Assembly (NCBI GenBank): GCA_002325375.1
Contig: DCRZ01000008.1
Coordinates: 293,365-357,364 of the forward strand
DNA from: Rhodospirillaceae bacterium UBA1479
GTDB taxonomy: Bacteria > Pseudomonadota > Alphaproteobacteria > Rhodospirillales > Casp-alpha2
Length of the DNA: 64,000 bases
Direction: 5' to 3'
Shown here: piece after piece, positions 36,818-45,048 of the stretch
Layout: each line of letters begins with the position of its first letter
Numbering within the stretch: the stretch's first letter is position 1
Translations under genes and position numbers: made by a program
Notes under the pieces: model-generated
What the model saw: the letters and a program-made list of their open reading frames with translations, nothing else
The model's database searches: none
What the model was told of the DNA's origin: nothing

Positions 36818-39127
36818 TTACTTGCCGAGCAGGCCCTTGAGACCGCCCAAACCCTTTTCCAGGTTCTGCAAGGCGCCGCCGACGCCGGACTTGGGCTGTT
36901 CCTTTGGCTGCTGTTGGGCGGGTGCCGGTTTGGCCGCACCCTTCGACGGCGCCACCTGCTTGCCGGCCAGGGCCAGGGCGCAGTAGTCCGTGTCATCGGT
37001 GTTGGTCGCGCGATTGAACGCACTTTGCGCCAATGCCGATAACCCGAAGGTCATGATGGCGGCGGCGCCGCTGGCGACGTTGGACGCCACCCCCGTCACC
37101 AGATCCGCCGGATTGACCTTCGGTTCGGGTTTGGCCAGGGTGCCGCGTATCGCGACCGGCACGATGGCGGCCGACAGCAGGCTGGTCTTCTTGGCCCGGG
37201 GCTCGAGCACCAGATTCAAGGTTTCGTCCCGAAGGTTGAGGCCGCCGACGCCGACCACGGAAAGCCCTCCCGTCTCGAGCACCAATGCCTTGGCGTTGGC
37301 GATACCTTTCACGACATCGAAGTCAACGACGGCACAGCGCAGGTCCTTGTCGCCCTTGCTGTCGACCAACGGCAAGGCCGACAGGATATCGGCCGACGCC
37401 ACGTTCAGCAGCGTGCTGTCGATACGCCCCTTTTCGGACACCACGCGCAGCTTGCCGTCCAGCCCGGCCATGAGCTGGCGGACGCTTGTCCCCGCCCCCG
37501 TGACCTTGAGCGTGACGTCGGCGGTGCCCTCGGCCACGGGCTTCTGGCCCATGGCGGCGGCCAGCTTGCCGTAGTCTAATTTGGCGATGTTCAGATTGAT
37601 GCCGAGCGGTGGCACGGCTTGGTCCGCCCCCAGGGTGATCTCGCCGGAAATCACGCCGTCGGCGACCGTCGCCTGCAACGGTTTCACGGTCAGGCGCCCG
37701 CCCTGCAACAGCACGCCCAGGCGCAGGCCGGTCACGTCCATGTTGTTCACGCGCAGGCGGGCGGCAGCCAGATTGATATCCGCATCGGCGGCCTTAAGCC
37801 CGTCCAACGGCAATGGGTCGGCCGGGAACAGGCGGCCGTCGGCAGCCGGCGGCGCCGGTTTGTCGTCGCCTTTGGGCAAAAGTTCGTCCAGATCCAATTG
37901 CGTCGATTGCAGATCCGCCGTAATTCGCGGCCGCGCCCCACCCAGGTAAAGTGCAGCGGTGCCCTTAAGGTCGCTCGCGCCGATCTTCACGTCCACGTCC
38001 TGAAGGCGGTATCCGCCGTCCTTGTCGGCAACCCGCGCCGAGGCGGTCACGGCCGGCAGTGGCGGCATCTCCAAGCCCAGGCCCTTGGCCAGTCCAGCGG
38101 GGTCCTTGGCCGTCGCCGCGACCTGCAGATCGATGCCCTGGGCCTTGATGGCGTCGGCGATCGATCCGGCGGCGGTCAGCGCCATTTCCCCGGGCCGTCC
38201 CAGGGTGACTTTCAGGTTGCTGACGCTGGGCTTGGCCGACGATCCGGTGACCGTCAGCGACACATCGTAGGGGCCGAGATCGGGCACCTTCACCGCCGCA
38301 AGCTGGGGCACCAATTTAGCCCCCCTCGCCAAGGTTTCGGAAATGGACGCGCCCTTGAGCGCCAGGGTGACGGCCAGCCCGGTCATGGCCTTGGGATCGG
38401 CGATGGCGCCGCGCACGGTCATGTCGGCGCCCAAGGCCTGCGCCTTGAGGTCGAGCGGCAGTTCACCACCCGCCGTCAATTGCCGGATCGAGGCAATCGT
38501 ACCGGCGGCGGAAAAGTCCTCGCCGTTCACGTCCCCTTGCAAGGCGATGCGCAGAGGGGCCTCGACCCCATCGGCCCCCAGGTCGAGGGACGGCAGAGTC
38601 AGGCGCGTCTGTTCGCCCGTGCGGCCGTCGCGGTAAGTGACACGCAGATCCTTGATGCGAACCTTGCGAACGAGCGGCAGATTGCCGCCGCTGGAGGAGG
38701 TTTCGGCAGCGGCGGCCGATTTGCCGTCCGCCGCGCCGAACTGCCAGTTGCCCCGCCCCTGCTTGTCCGTTTCGGCCAACAGGTCGAGCCCGATCAGAAC
38801 CACACGCTTCACGTCCACTTTACTGGACAACAAGGGCAGCAAGGCGACCTCGGCCTCCAGACGCTTCAAGGTCACCATATCGGGCCGCGACCCCCAGGGT
38901 GCGTTGGCGAAGGTCACGCCATCGACATAGAGCGACGGCGTAAGGGAAATATTGAGCTTCAGGTCGCCCGAGATTTTCAGGTCGCGCCCCGTCGCCTTCT
39001 TCGCCTCTTCGGCGATGACGCCCTTGTAATCGTTGAAATCGAGGGAACTGAGCACCGCCACGGCGGCGACGACCACCGCGATCAGCAGCACGCCCAGGAT
39101 CGAAATGGTCTTGAACAGCCGCTTCAC
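36818..39127 (-). CDS. AsmA family protein
   Basis: A 769-residue protein with an N-terminal membrane anchor (residues 5-27, FKTISILGVLLIAVVVAAVAV). It is followed by the AsmA hallmark LSSLDFNDYKGVIAEEAKKATGRDLKISGDLKLNISLTPSLYVDGVTFANAPWGSRPDM. The C-terminal part carries the second AsmA block (MAGLDGKLRVVSEKGRIDSTLLNVASAD). A long periplasmic beta-groove is predicted, with lipid transport between membranes the likely role. The start is GTG 39127, overlapping the phosphatase TGA as GTGA. The C-terminal tail is proline- and lysine-rich, then GVGGALQNLEKGLGGLKGLLGK. Confidence 0.92.
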   Translation of the reverse strand: MKRLFKTISILGVLLIAVVVAAVAVLSSLDFNDYKGVIAEEAKKATGRDLKISGDLKLNISLTPSLYVDGVTFANAPWGSRPDMVTLKRLEAEVALLPLLSSKVDVKRVVLIGLDLLAETDKQGRGNWQFGAADGKSAAAAETSSSGGNLPLVRKVRIKDLRVTYRDGRTGEQTRLTLPSLDLGADGVEAPLRIALQGDVNGEDFSAAGTIASIRQLTAGGELPLDLKAQALGADMTVRGAIADPKAMTGLAVTLALKGASISETLARGAKLVPQLAAVKVPDLGPYDVSLTVTGSSAKPSVSNLKVTLGRPGEMALTAAGSIADAIKAQGIDLQVAATAKDPAGLAKGLGLEMPPLPAVTASARVADKDGGYRLQDVDVKIGASDLKGTAALYLGGARPRITADLQSTQLDLDELLPKGDDKPAPPAADGRLFPADPLPLDGLKAADADINLAAARLRVNNMDVTGLRLGVLLQGGRLTVKPLQATVADGVISGEITLGADQAVPPLGINLNIAKLDYGKLAAAMGQKPVAEGTADVTLKVTGAGTSVRQLMAGLDGKLRVVSEKGRIDSTLLNVASADILSALPLVDSKGDKDLRCAVVDFDVVKGIANAKALVLETGGLSVVGVGGLNLRDETLNLVLEPRAKKTSLLSAAIVPVAIRGTLAKPEPKVNPADLVTGVASNVASGAAAIMTFGLSALAQSAFNRATNTDDTDYCALALAGKQVAPSKGAAKPAPAQQQPKEQPKSGVGGALQNLEKGLGGLKGLLGK

Positions 39128-39801
39128 GTTGACGCCTCCATAAGTTCATCCAGGCTGGGAACGAGGGCTTCAAAGCCGGGGATCACCCGGCGCGCGCCCG
39201 CCGCCGTCAGCTCCTCCGCCTCATGATACCCCCAGGCGACCCCAATGGCGAGGACACCTGCATTATTCGACATTTCCACATCGAACGTGGTGTCGCCGAT
39301 CATCACCGTGTTGCCGGGGTCGGCCCCGGCGTCCGCCATGGCATTCAGCAGCATGCCCGGCGCCGGTTTTCCAGGCGCGCTGTCGGCGGTCTGCAGGGAT
39401 ATGAAGCGGCCTTTCAGGCCATGGCGGTCCAGGGTCATGTCCAATCCCCGCCGCCCCTTGCCCGTGGCAATACCGAGCAGCCAACCCGCCGCCTCCAATG
39501 CATCGACAACGTCATGGACGCCGGGGAACAAGGGATCATCGACCTGCCCGTTTCGGCGCAGGTCGGAAAAGGTATCGCGGTAGGCATCCGCCAGTTTTTT
39601 TGCCATGCCGGGGTCCGTGCCCTCAGGGGCCAAAACCATCGCCGCCGTGGCCAGCGGCAGGCCGACCACGCGACGGATATCACGAGGTTCGGGCAGCATC
39701 AGACCACAGGCCCGAAACGCCGCCTGCATGGAGCGCACGATGCTGTCCTGTGAATCGACGAGCGTGCCGTCGCAATCGAAAACGCAAAGCTTGATGTTCA
39801 T
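39124..39801 (-). CDS. HAD-IA hydrolase, phosphoglycolate phosphatase-like
   Basis: A 225-residue HAD superfamily phosphatase. Motif I is CVFDCDGTLVDS (nucleophile Asp9, acid/base Asp11), motif II is IATGKG, motif III is the lysine in APGKPAPGML, and motif IV is MIGDTTFDVEMSNNAG. The cap is of type C1. The family includes phosphoglycolate phosphatases, but the substrate is not determined. It is translationally coupled with the downstream asmA-type gene. Upstream is a 309-bp divergent promoter region shared with the lipoprotein gene at 40111. Confidence 0.9.
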   Translation of the reverse strand: MNIKLCVFDCDGTLVDSQDSIVRSMQAAFRACGLMLPEPRDIRRVVGLPLATAAMVLAPEGTDPGMAKKLADAYRDTFSDLRRNGQVDDPLFPGVHDVVDALEAAGWLLGIATGKGRRGLDMTLDRHGLKGRFISLQTADSAPGKPAPGMLLNAMADAGADPGNTVMIGDTTFDVEMSNNAGVLAIGVAWGYHEAEELTAAGARRVIPGFEALVPSLDELMEAST

Positions 39802-40110
39802 GACGCCGTTCTATGCCACGGGATTATGACGCTGCAAGGACGCCTTTTCGCCGATCTCATACACCATGATGTAAAGGCCGGATATCCGGGCGATAAATCG
39901 CTTTTCACGATTGCACCGCTTGCTTCGCACGACATTATAGTCAATTCTGCATCCGACTGTTGACGAGGAGCACAAGCGGACGGACCGGTGAGTTCGGTAC
40001 GATGGAATTTGTATGTACTGAACTCGATACACTGGAACGAACCGTCGGGGGGCATGGCGCGCCTAAGCAACAACAACCAACCCTCAATTTCATTGGAAGG
40101 AAATACGACT
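39802..40110. other. 309-bp divergent promoter region, HAD gene and lipoprotein 1
   Basis: No protein gene is supported here; the open frames on either strand lack a codon pattern or start signal. It contains an 11-bp imperfect inverted repeat (39990-40025) and a good ribosome binding site GGAAGGAAA at 40095-40103 for the plus-strand gene. Confidence 0.6.
39990..40025. promoter_or_regulatory. Inverted repeat in the 5' region of lipoprotein 1
   Basis: GAGTTCGGTAC (39990-40000) pairs with GTACTGAACTC (40015-40025), with one G-T pair and a 14-base spacer. It lies 85 bp before the ATG at 40111 and could be an operator or an RNA hairpin in the leader. Confidence 0.5.
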
Positions 40111-40587
40111 ATGAACATCCTGAACAGATTTGCTGTTTTGGGACTTACCGGTGCGTTGGTCGCAGCTTGCGCCAGCATGGACAGCGACACCGCGACAACG
40201 ACCAAGGCCGATGCCAAGCCCGCCGCGGCCAAAGCTGCTGAAAAGAAGACCAAACCGGATCAGAAGTACGTGATATACTTCGACTTCGGCAAAGCAACCA
40301 TGAATGAAGAGGGGACGACGGTTGCCTACAAGCTAATGGCTGACACCATGAGCGGCTACAAGGCCGTTCTGCTGACAGGGCATACCGATACGGCCGGAGA
40401 TAAAAACCACAACCGGAAACTGTCGGAAAAGCGTGTCGAAAACGTGAAGCAGGTCTTCTCGGAAATCGGCATTGATCCGAACAAGATCATCACTCAATTC
40501 TTTGGTGAAGACGAGCCCGCCGAAAAGACGGCGGACGGCGTCAAGAACGACAAGAACCGTCGGGTTGAAGTCGTTCTGAAGTTTTAG
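40111..40587 (+). CDS. OmpA-like lipoprotein 1 (short)
   Basis: A 158-residue predicted outer-membrane lipoprotein. The signal ends in the lipobox LVAAC with Cys20 (MNILNRFAVLGLTGALVAAC). A short low-complexity linker (Ala, Lys, Thr) is followed by an OmpA C-terminal domain: VIYFDFGKATM, LLTGHTDTAGDKNHNRKLSEKRVENV and GEDEPAEKTADGVKNDKNRRVEVVL. The Asp and Arg that bind the diaminopimelate of peptidoglycan are present. GGAAGGAAA gives a good ribosome binding site. A longer paralogue follows in tandem at 40680, with a similar leader and signal peptide. Likely role: peptidoglycan tethering of the outer membrane. Confidence 0.92.
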   Translation: MNILNRFAVLGLTGALVAACASMDSDTATTTKADAKPAAAKAAEKKTKPDQKYVIYFDFGKATMNEEGTTVAYKLMADTMSGYKAVLLTGHTDTAGDKNHNRKLSEKRVENVKQVFSEIGIDPNKIITQFFGEDEPAEKTADGVKNDKNRRVEVVLKF

Positions 40588-40679
40588 GTCGTCGGTTCAA
40601 GTAGCCGCCGGCCGGGGGGAGTGAGGTCCACGCCTATGCAATATGAACCCAACTCTCAACCTTGGAAGGAAATACCGAA

Positions 40680-41510
40680 ATGAAATTCCTGAACAGATTG
40701 GCTGTTCTGGGACTGACCGGCGCATTGGTCGCCGCCTGTTCCAGCATCGACCTGGACGCAACGAAGATGATGTCGCTTTCGGGCGACAACTTCCAAAAGG
40801 CGTTGTTCAAGGAGTATGTCGACCTTGCGCGTTCTGAAGACGAGCAAGCCGACAGCCGGTCGGCGGTCTACTACAATACTCGGGCCAAGATGGCGGCCGC
40901 TGGTAAGGACACGGGTCCGCAGGACCTGAAGGATCGCAAGATCCCCGCCGGCGCAATCGCCGATCTTACGGCTGCCCGCAAAAAACTGACCGACGCCCTT
41001 GCCGCCGGTGCCGGGAAAACGGCACCGGACAAGGCGGCACGGGCCCAGGCCATGTTTGACTGCTGGATGGAACAACAGGAAGAAAACGACCAACCCAAAG
41101 ACATCGCGGCCTGCCGCAGCGCCTTTGAGGAAGCCATGAAGGGTCTGGGCGGCGCCAAGACTGTCAAGAAACCCATGCCCGGCAAGGAATTCATCATCTA
41201 CTTCGACTTCAACAAAGCGACGTTGAACGAAGCGGCGACCGCGGTCGCCTATCAGGTGATGGCGGAATCCATTTCCGGTTACAAGTCGATCATGCTGACC
41301 GGCCATGCCGATACGGCAGGCGACAAGAACTACAATCGCAAACTGTCGGAAAAGCGGGTCAATGCCGTGAAGAACGCCTTCACGGAAATCGGCCTGGATC
41401 CGGCGAAAACCATCGTCCAATTCTTCGGTGAGGATGCACCGGCCGAAAAGACGGCCGACGGCGTCAAGAATGAGAAAAACCGCCGGGTAACGATCGTCCT
41501 GATGCAATAG
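40680..41510 (+). CDS. OmpA-like lipoprotein 2 (long, with central helical domain)
   Basis: A 276-residue paralogue of the preceding gene. The signal peptide is nearly the same (MKFLNRLAVLGLTGALVAAC, Cys20). Between lipobox and OmpA domain there is a roughly 140-residue helical insert (FQKALFKEYVDLARSEDEQADSR...AMFDCWMEQQEEND), absent from lipoprotein 1; its two cysteines (FDCWME and AACRSA) could form a disulfide. The OmpA domain IIYFDFNKATLNE...GHADTAGDKNYNRKLSEKRV follows and keeps the Asp and Arg. No terminator separates it from gene 1, so one transcript is possible. A terminator at 41538 follows. Confidence 0.92.
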   Translation: MKFLNRLAVLGLTGALVAACSSIDLDATKMMSLSGDNFQKALFKEYVDLARSEDEQADSRSAVYYNTRAKMAAAGKDTGPQDLKDRKIPAGAIADLTAARKKLTDALAAGAGKTAPDKAARAQAMFDCWMEQQEENDQPKDIAACRSAFEEAMKGLGGAKTVKKPMPGKEFIIYFDFNKATLNEAATAVAYQVMAESISGYKSIMLTGHADTAGDKNYNRKLSEKRVNAVKNAFTEIGLDPAKTIVQFFGEDAPAEKTADGVKNEKNRRVTIVLMQ

Positions 41511-41537
41511 GACCAGCGTTCCTCGGAACCATCTCAG

Positions 41538-41571
41538 GGGGCGGCACCGCAAGGCGCCGCCCCTTCTCTTT
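41538..41571 (+). terminator. Intrinsic terminator after lipoprotein 2
   Basis: GGGGCGGC (41538-41545) pairs with GCCGCCCC (41556-41563), followed by TTCTCTTT. It is 27 bp after the stop of the plus-strand gene. Confidence 0.85.
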
Positions 41572-41610
41572 GGGAACAACCAACGCTCTCCCCGGGGTCG
41601 GCGGCGGACA

Positions 41611-41638
41611 AAAAAAAGCCGCTCAACGGAGCGGCTTT
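41611..41638 (-). terminator. Intrinsic terminator of the candidate 6S RNA
   Basis: On the minus strand AAAGCCGCTC pairs perfectly with GAGCGGCTTT around a four-base loop (CGTT), followed by a run of eight T in total. It fixes the direction of the preceding RNA as minus. Confidence 0.9.
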
Positions 41639-41644
41639 AAGTTT

Positions 41645-41775
41645 CGAGGGTGAGCCGCCGCAAATCGATTTGATCTGCGACGGTACGGTGAATTCCTAAG
41701 CGCAGCAGGCCTGCCCAACCTATCCCAGGCCCGCCACATCCAGGGGGAACCGCCAATGGCCGTCACCCCGGATGT
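41645..41775 (-). ncRNA. ssrS: Candidate 6S RNA
   Basis: Between the histidine kinase stop (41860) and the terminator at 41611-41638 the minus strand shows a long rod-like RNA. The closing stem GGGGTGA (41769-41763) pairs with TCACCCT (41653-41647). The 5' arm holds GGTTCCCCCTGG (near 41741-41750) and the 3' arm holds TGCGGCGGC (41662-41654), both like the E. coli 6S arms CCAGTCCCCTGAGC and CTGCGGCGGC. An apical hairpin pairs GGCCTG and CAGGCC (41731-41726 with 41713-41708). ATTCACC occurs on the 3' side, as in E. coli 6S. Ends are approximate. 6S RNA binds sigma-70 RNA polymerase in stationary phase. Confidence 0.6.
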
Positions 41776-41859
41776 TTAAATCCATAACGAAGTTTCGGCG
41801 ATCAAGCTGACCGCTACCTGACAAATCGATACATTATTGAGAATCTTGAGGTAGATGGC

Positions 41860-42930
41860 TTAACGGGCAGGGAATTTGACACAGAAATCCGTGCCCCCGC
41901 CGGGCGGGTCCCCGATTTCGACCTTGGCGCCATGGGCGTCGACAATCCGCTTGACGATGGCCAGCCCCAGGCCGGCCCCGTCCCCACGCCGGTCCGCACG
42001 GTCGAATCGGTCGAAGATCGTCGCCCGGCGTTCCTTCGGTACGCCCGCCCCCCGATCAATCACGTGGATCGCCGGCTCGTCAGTTATGCGCACCGTGACC
42101 GTGGATTGCGGCGGCGCGTAGCGCACGGCGTTTTCCACCAGATTGCGAACCGCCTGTTCCAGCGCGGGGGAAGAACCGCGCACGATTACCGGCGCGTCGG
42201 CCAGAACCTCGATCAGGCGATCTTCGAGAATCGCGATGGGCGCCAAATGGGTCGCCACGTTGGTGCAGACGTCGCGCAGGTCCGCCTCTTCCTCAGACCC
42301 CGGGCGAAACAATTCATAGCGCGCGAAAGAAAGCATCTGGGAGACCAGGCGGGTCATGCCATCCACCTCGTCACGCAAGATTGCGGCCGCGGCCTCGTCT
42401 TTCAAGGTATCAAGCTTCGTGCGCAAGATCGCAAGCGGGGTCCTGAGTTCATGAGCAACATCGGCGACGAACGCACGCTGGCGGTCTTCCTGTTCGGCGC
42501 GGATACGCTCGGCGCGGTAGATTTCCGTCACATCACGGGCGGTGCCCCGAATGCCGGAAAAGCGACCGCTGTCCGGGTCGAAAAACGGCAAACCGCTGGT
42601 CAGAAGACGCCTTTGTTCGCCCTCGGCATCCTTGGCCACAAAGGCCACGTCACGGAACGGCTTGCGGATATCGAGGGCAATATGATTGCCTGCGTCATCG
42701 ACGAATTGGCCCAGTTCCTCGAACCGCTTTCCTTCAAGCTGAAGCGGCACATAGCCCATGACTTCAAAGGCATGTTCGGACACATAGGCAAGGCGGAAAT
42801 CCGCATCCGTCTCCCACACCAGGTCCGACACCAGGCGGGTGACGTCTTCCAATCGCGTCAGGGCTTCTGCCGCGCGCGTTTCGGGATCAGCGGATAGAGA
42901 GGGCCAGCTGCGCGGTTTACGCTCACGCAT
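41860..42930 (-). CDS. PAS domain sensor histidine kinase (soluble)
   Basis: A 356-residue HisKA kinase without transmembrane segments. A PAS domain covers about residues 25-140 (VSDLVWETDADFRLAYVSEHAFEVMGY...GIRGTARDVTE). The H-box is DVAHELRTPLAILRTKL with His160. The ATPase domain has the N-box NLVENAVRYAPP, G1 HVIDRGAGVP and G2 GAGLGLAIVKRIVDAHGA. It is the last gene of a three-gene operon with a DUF2336 protein and an OmpR-type regulator; its ATG lies inside the end of the DUF2336 gene (8-bp overlap). A cytosolic signal is expected. The probable partner is the regulator at 44090. Confidence 0.95.
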   Translation of the reverse strand: MRERKPRSWPSLSADPETRAAEALTRLEDVTRLVSDLVWETDADFRLAYVSEHAFEVMGYVPLQLEGKRFEELGQFVDDAGNHIALDIRKPFRDVAFVAKDAEGEQRRLLTSGLPFFDPDSGRFSGIRGTARDVTEIYRAERIRAEQEDRQRAFVADVAHELRTPLAILRTKLDTLKDEAAAAILRDEVDGMTRLVSQMLSFARYELFRPGSEEEADLRDVCTNVATHLAPIAILEDRLIEVLADAPVIVRGSSPALEQAVRNLVENAVRYAPPQSTVTVRITDEPAIHVIDRGAGVPKERRATIFDRFDRADRRGDGAGLGLAIVKRIVDAHGAKVEIGDPPGGGTDFCVKFPAR

Positions 42931-44074
42931 TTCGCCGGGTAGCCGACTGAATCTGGCGGATCGCCGCCAAATAGCCCGTATTCCGGCGCCAAGTCTTCAG
43001 CACGGCTGCGGCGGCCTCGCGGCTCATGTCCTCGTAAATCCAGATCACGTCCGCCAAGGCTTCATCGATGCGGTCGCTGCGACGCGCACGAACCAGTTGC
43101 GAATAGCGGAAAATCTGGGCGAACTCGTCCTTGGTCAGCCCCACCGCCTTGCAGCAGATCGCCATGCCCTCGCCGCCCGGCTCGAACAGAATGCGTTTGG
43201 CCAGATACTCGCGGATGCCCGTGAGACGCGAGAACAGAGCCAGGAACAGCGACACCTCGCCCTGGCTCAATGCGGTGATCAGCGTCTCCGGCGTGACCAG
43301 CCCCTCGCGGTCCAGAGTGGCCGCCAATTCATTGGCCTTCAACCCGTTTGCCTGATCAGGCTGCACCCCGCCTTCCTGAGACGCGATCTGTTCCAGAAGA
43401 TCGTCGACCACCGACTGGTCCAGCTTGAAATTCTCCAGGATGAATTCGCGTAGCGCCGCCGTCACCCAAAGGAACATGCGCTGCGCCAGTTCAGGGCGAA
43501 GTTCCTCGCGATGCAGGATGGGTTCCTGGAACGTATCAACGCGCTTCGACTGTTCCACCAGATATTCCATGGTGCTTTGCGAAATCTTCGCGTTCTCGTT
43601 CTTAAGCAAGGTCACGACCACGCGCTCGTTGCCGGTTTCGACCAACGCCTGCGACACCGCCTCGCTGATGTTCTGGCGGATGGCGACGGCAAGCTGATGT
43701 TCCAGGGTGCGATGGCGGATGATCTCGATCAGATCGGAATCCTTCAGCAGTCCGGATTCCGTAAGAACCGGATAGGCGACCTCGATCTCGTCATTGGCGA
43801 GAATGCGGATCAGGTCCTCGGGCACGTCGCCCAATCCCGCCAATTGCTGGGCAACGCCCCGGCGCACGGACATCTCGATCTCACGTACGACGCTGCGCAG
43901 AATGCCGAACATCAGGGCCCGTTCACGGTCCGTCAGGGCATCGCCCTTGTTTTCGAACAGGTCCATGATCGTTTCGGTCAATTTCGCGCGGCCCATGGTC
44001 GACTTTTCGCGCGCGAGGTTCAGAAGAAACTCGTGGTCTACCGTCGGTTCGCCGTTTTCTTTGTTTTCGTTCAT
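42923..44074 (-). CDS. DUF2336 domain protein
   Basis: A 383-residue all-helical protein resembling DUF2336, an alpha-solenoid-like family found mostly in alphaproteobacteria and often beside signalling genes. Typical blocks are LLNLAREKSTMGRAKLTETIMDLFENKGDALTDRERALM, LILANDEIEVAYPVLTESGLLKDSDLIEIIRHRTLEHQLAVA and GNERVVVTLLKNENAKISQSTMEYLVEQS. No catalytic or membrane motif is visible. It sits between the response regulator (15-bp gap) and the histidine kinase (8-bp overlap), so it may modulate the phosphotransfer pair. Function unknown. Confidence 0.85.
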   Translation of the reverse strand: MNENKENGEPTVDHEFLLNLAREKSTMGRAKLTETIMDLFENKGDALTDRERALMFGILRSVVREIEMSVRRGVAQQLAGLGDVPEDLIRILANDEIEVAYPVLTESGLLKDSDLIEIIRHRTLEHQLAVAIRQNISEAVSQALVETGNERVVVTLLKNENAKISQSTMEYLVEQSKRVDTFQEPILHREELRPELAQRMFLWVTAALREFILENFKLDQSVVDDLLEQIASQEGGVQPDQANGLKANELAATLDREGLVTPETLITALSQGEVSLFLALFSRLTGIREYLAKRILFEPGGEGMAICCKAVGLTKDEFAQIFRYSQLVRARRSDRIDEALADVIWIYEDMSREAAAAVLKTWRRNTGYLAAIRQIQSATRRNA

Positions 44075-44089
44075 TTCACGATCAGATCG

Positions 44090-44773
44090 TCAGTTGTTAA
44101 GTGAGCCTTCGGACAGCAGGTAGCCCACACCGCGAAGGGTGTGAACACTGACACTGGCCCCGTTTTTTGTAAGTCTCTTGCGCAGCCTGGAAACATGAAC
44201 CTCCACAGAATTCGACGATACCTCCTCGTCAAAACCGTAAATCTTGTCTTCCAGAACCGATTTGGGCACAACGCGCCCATACCGCCGCATAAGTTGTTCT
44301 AGCACGCCCATCTCGCGTCGAGAAATGGATATGGGTTGGTCATTGACCCTCACTTCCCGGGCCGTGGTGTCGAACGAGACGTTGCCCGCCGTCATGACCA
44401 GCCCCAGAACCCCGCCGGGGCGGCGCAGAAGGGCGCGGATACGCGCAACCAATTCCTCCATTTCGAAGGGTTTCAGCAGATAGTCGTCGGCGCCGGTATT
44501 CAAGCCTTTAACGCGGTCGTCCAGGCCGTCGCGGGCAGTCAAAATCAAGACCGGAACCACATTCCCCTGTTCCCGCCACTGCTTAAGCAGGGTCAGGCCA
44601 TCCGTATCCGGAAGCCCGAGATCAAGAATGATCGCATCGTATTGGACGCTCGCCACGGCGGCGTCGGCGCCGGCCCCGGAATCCACCATATCAACGGCAA
44701 ATGCCTGATTTTCCAGGCCGACTTTGATGGACTCGGCAAACCTGTTGTGATCTTCGACTAGGAGTAGGCGCAT
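44090..44773 (-). CDS. OmpR/PhoB-family response regulator
   Basis: A 227-residue two-domain regulator. The receiver (residues 1-115) starts MRLLLVEDHNRFAES with the acidic pair and has the phosphoacceptor Asp in IILDLGLPD, Thr in LILTARD and Lys in LLKPFEMEEL. The winged-helix domain (about 125-225) has SRREMGVLEQLMRRYGRVVPKSVLEDKIYGFDEEVSSNSVEVHVSRLRKRL and ends VHTLRGVGYLLSEG. ATG 44773 has GAGGA just upstream; a longer open frame to 44905 is rejected. It heads the operon with DUF2336 and kinase. A small palindrome at 44887-44902 may be its operator. Confidence 0.95.
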   Translation of the reverse strand: MRLLLVEDHNRFAESIKVGLENQAFAVDMVDSGAGADAAVASVQYDAIILDLGLPDTDGLTLLKQWREQGNVVPVLILTARDGLDDRVKGLNTGADDYLLKPFEMEELVARIRALLRRPGGVLGLVMTAGNVSFDTTAREVRVNDQPISISRREMGVLEQLMRRYGRVVPKSVLEDKIYGFDEEVSSNSVEVHVSRLRKRLTKNGASVSVHTLRGVGYLLSEGSLNN

Positions 44774-44886
44774 GTTCCTCAGGTCTCTTTTACGGAGGGC
44801 ATTTGGCCCCGACCGTCTTGTTTCGGCAACCATGCATCTCCCGTGCCAAGCCGCCATTCCGGAAACGTCAAACACCCCCCAAGTGA

Positions 44887-44902
44887 TATGCAATTTTGCA
44901 TA
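44887..44902. promoter_or_regulatory. Inverted repeat upstream of the OmpR-type regulator
   Basis: TATGCA-ATTT-TGCATA is a 6-bp inverted repeat with a four-base spacer, followed by a third ATGCAA at 44905-44910. It lies 113 bp upstream of the response regulator ATG, in the 275-bp gap after rluC (44774-45048), which otherwise shows no gene. Confidence 0.45.
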
Positions 44903-45048
44903 CAATGCAATGTTTGATTGTCGCGCGGCATGAAACTCACCTAAGAATCCTCAGTTGTCCCAGAGAAACGGCAACGGACAGAACAATCCCACACGAAGCG
45001 ATTGAAGGCGCACCTCCTCGACCGGGCCGCCTTGGACGCAGTTTAAGA

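Noticed and set aside
37619..39226. A 535-codon plus-strand open frame antisense to the AsmA gene
   Set aside because: Composition is histidine-, glutamine- and arginine-rich and matches a shadow; the AsmA gene has a conserved N-terminus and translational coupling.
39798..40253. A 151-codon minus-strand frame with a hydrophobic start across the lipoprotein leader
   Set aside because: It is antisense to the lipoprotein signal peptide, which explains its hydrophobic start. No ribosome binding site and no conserved features.
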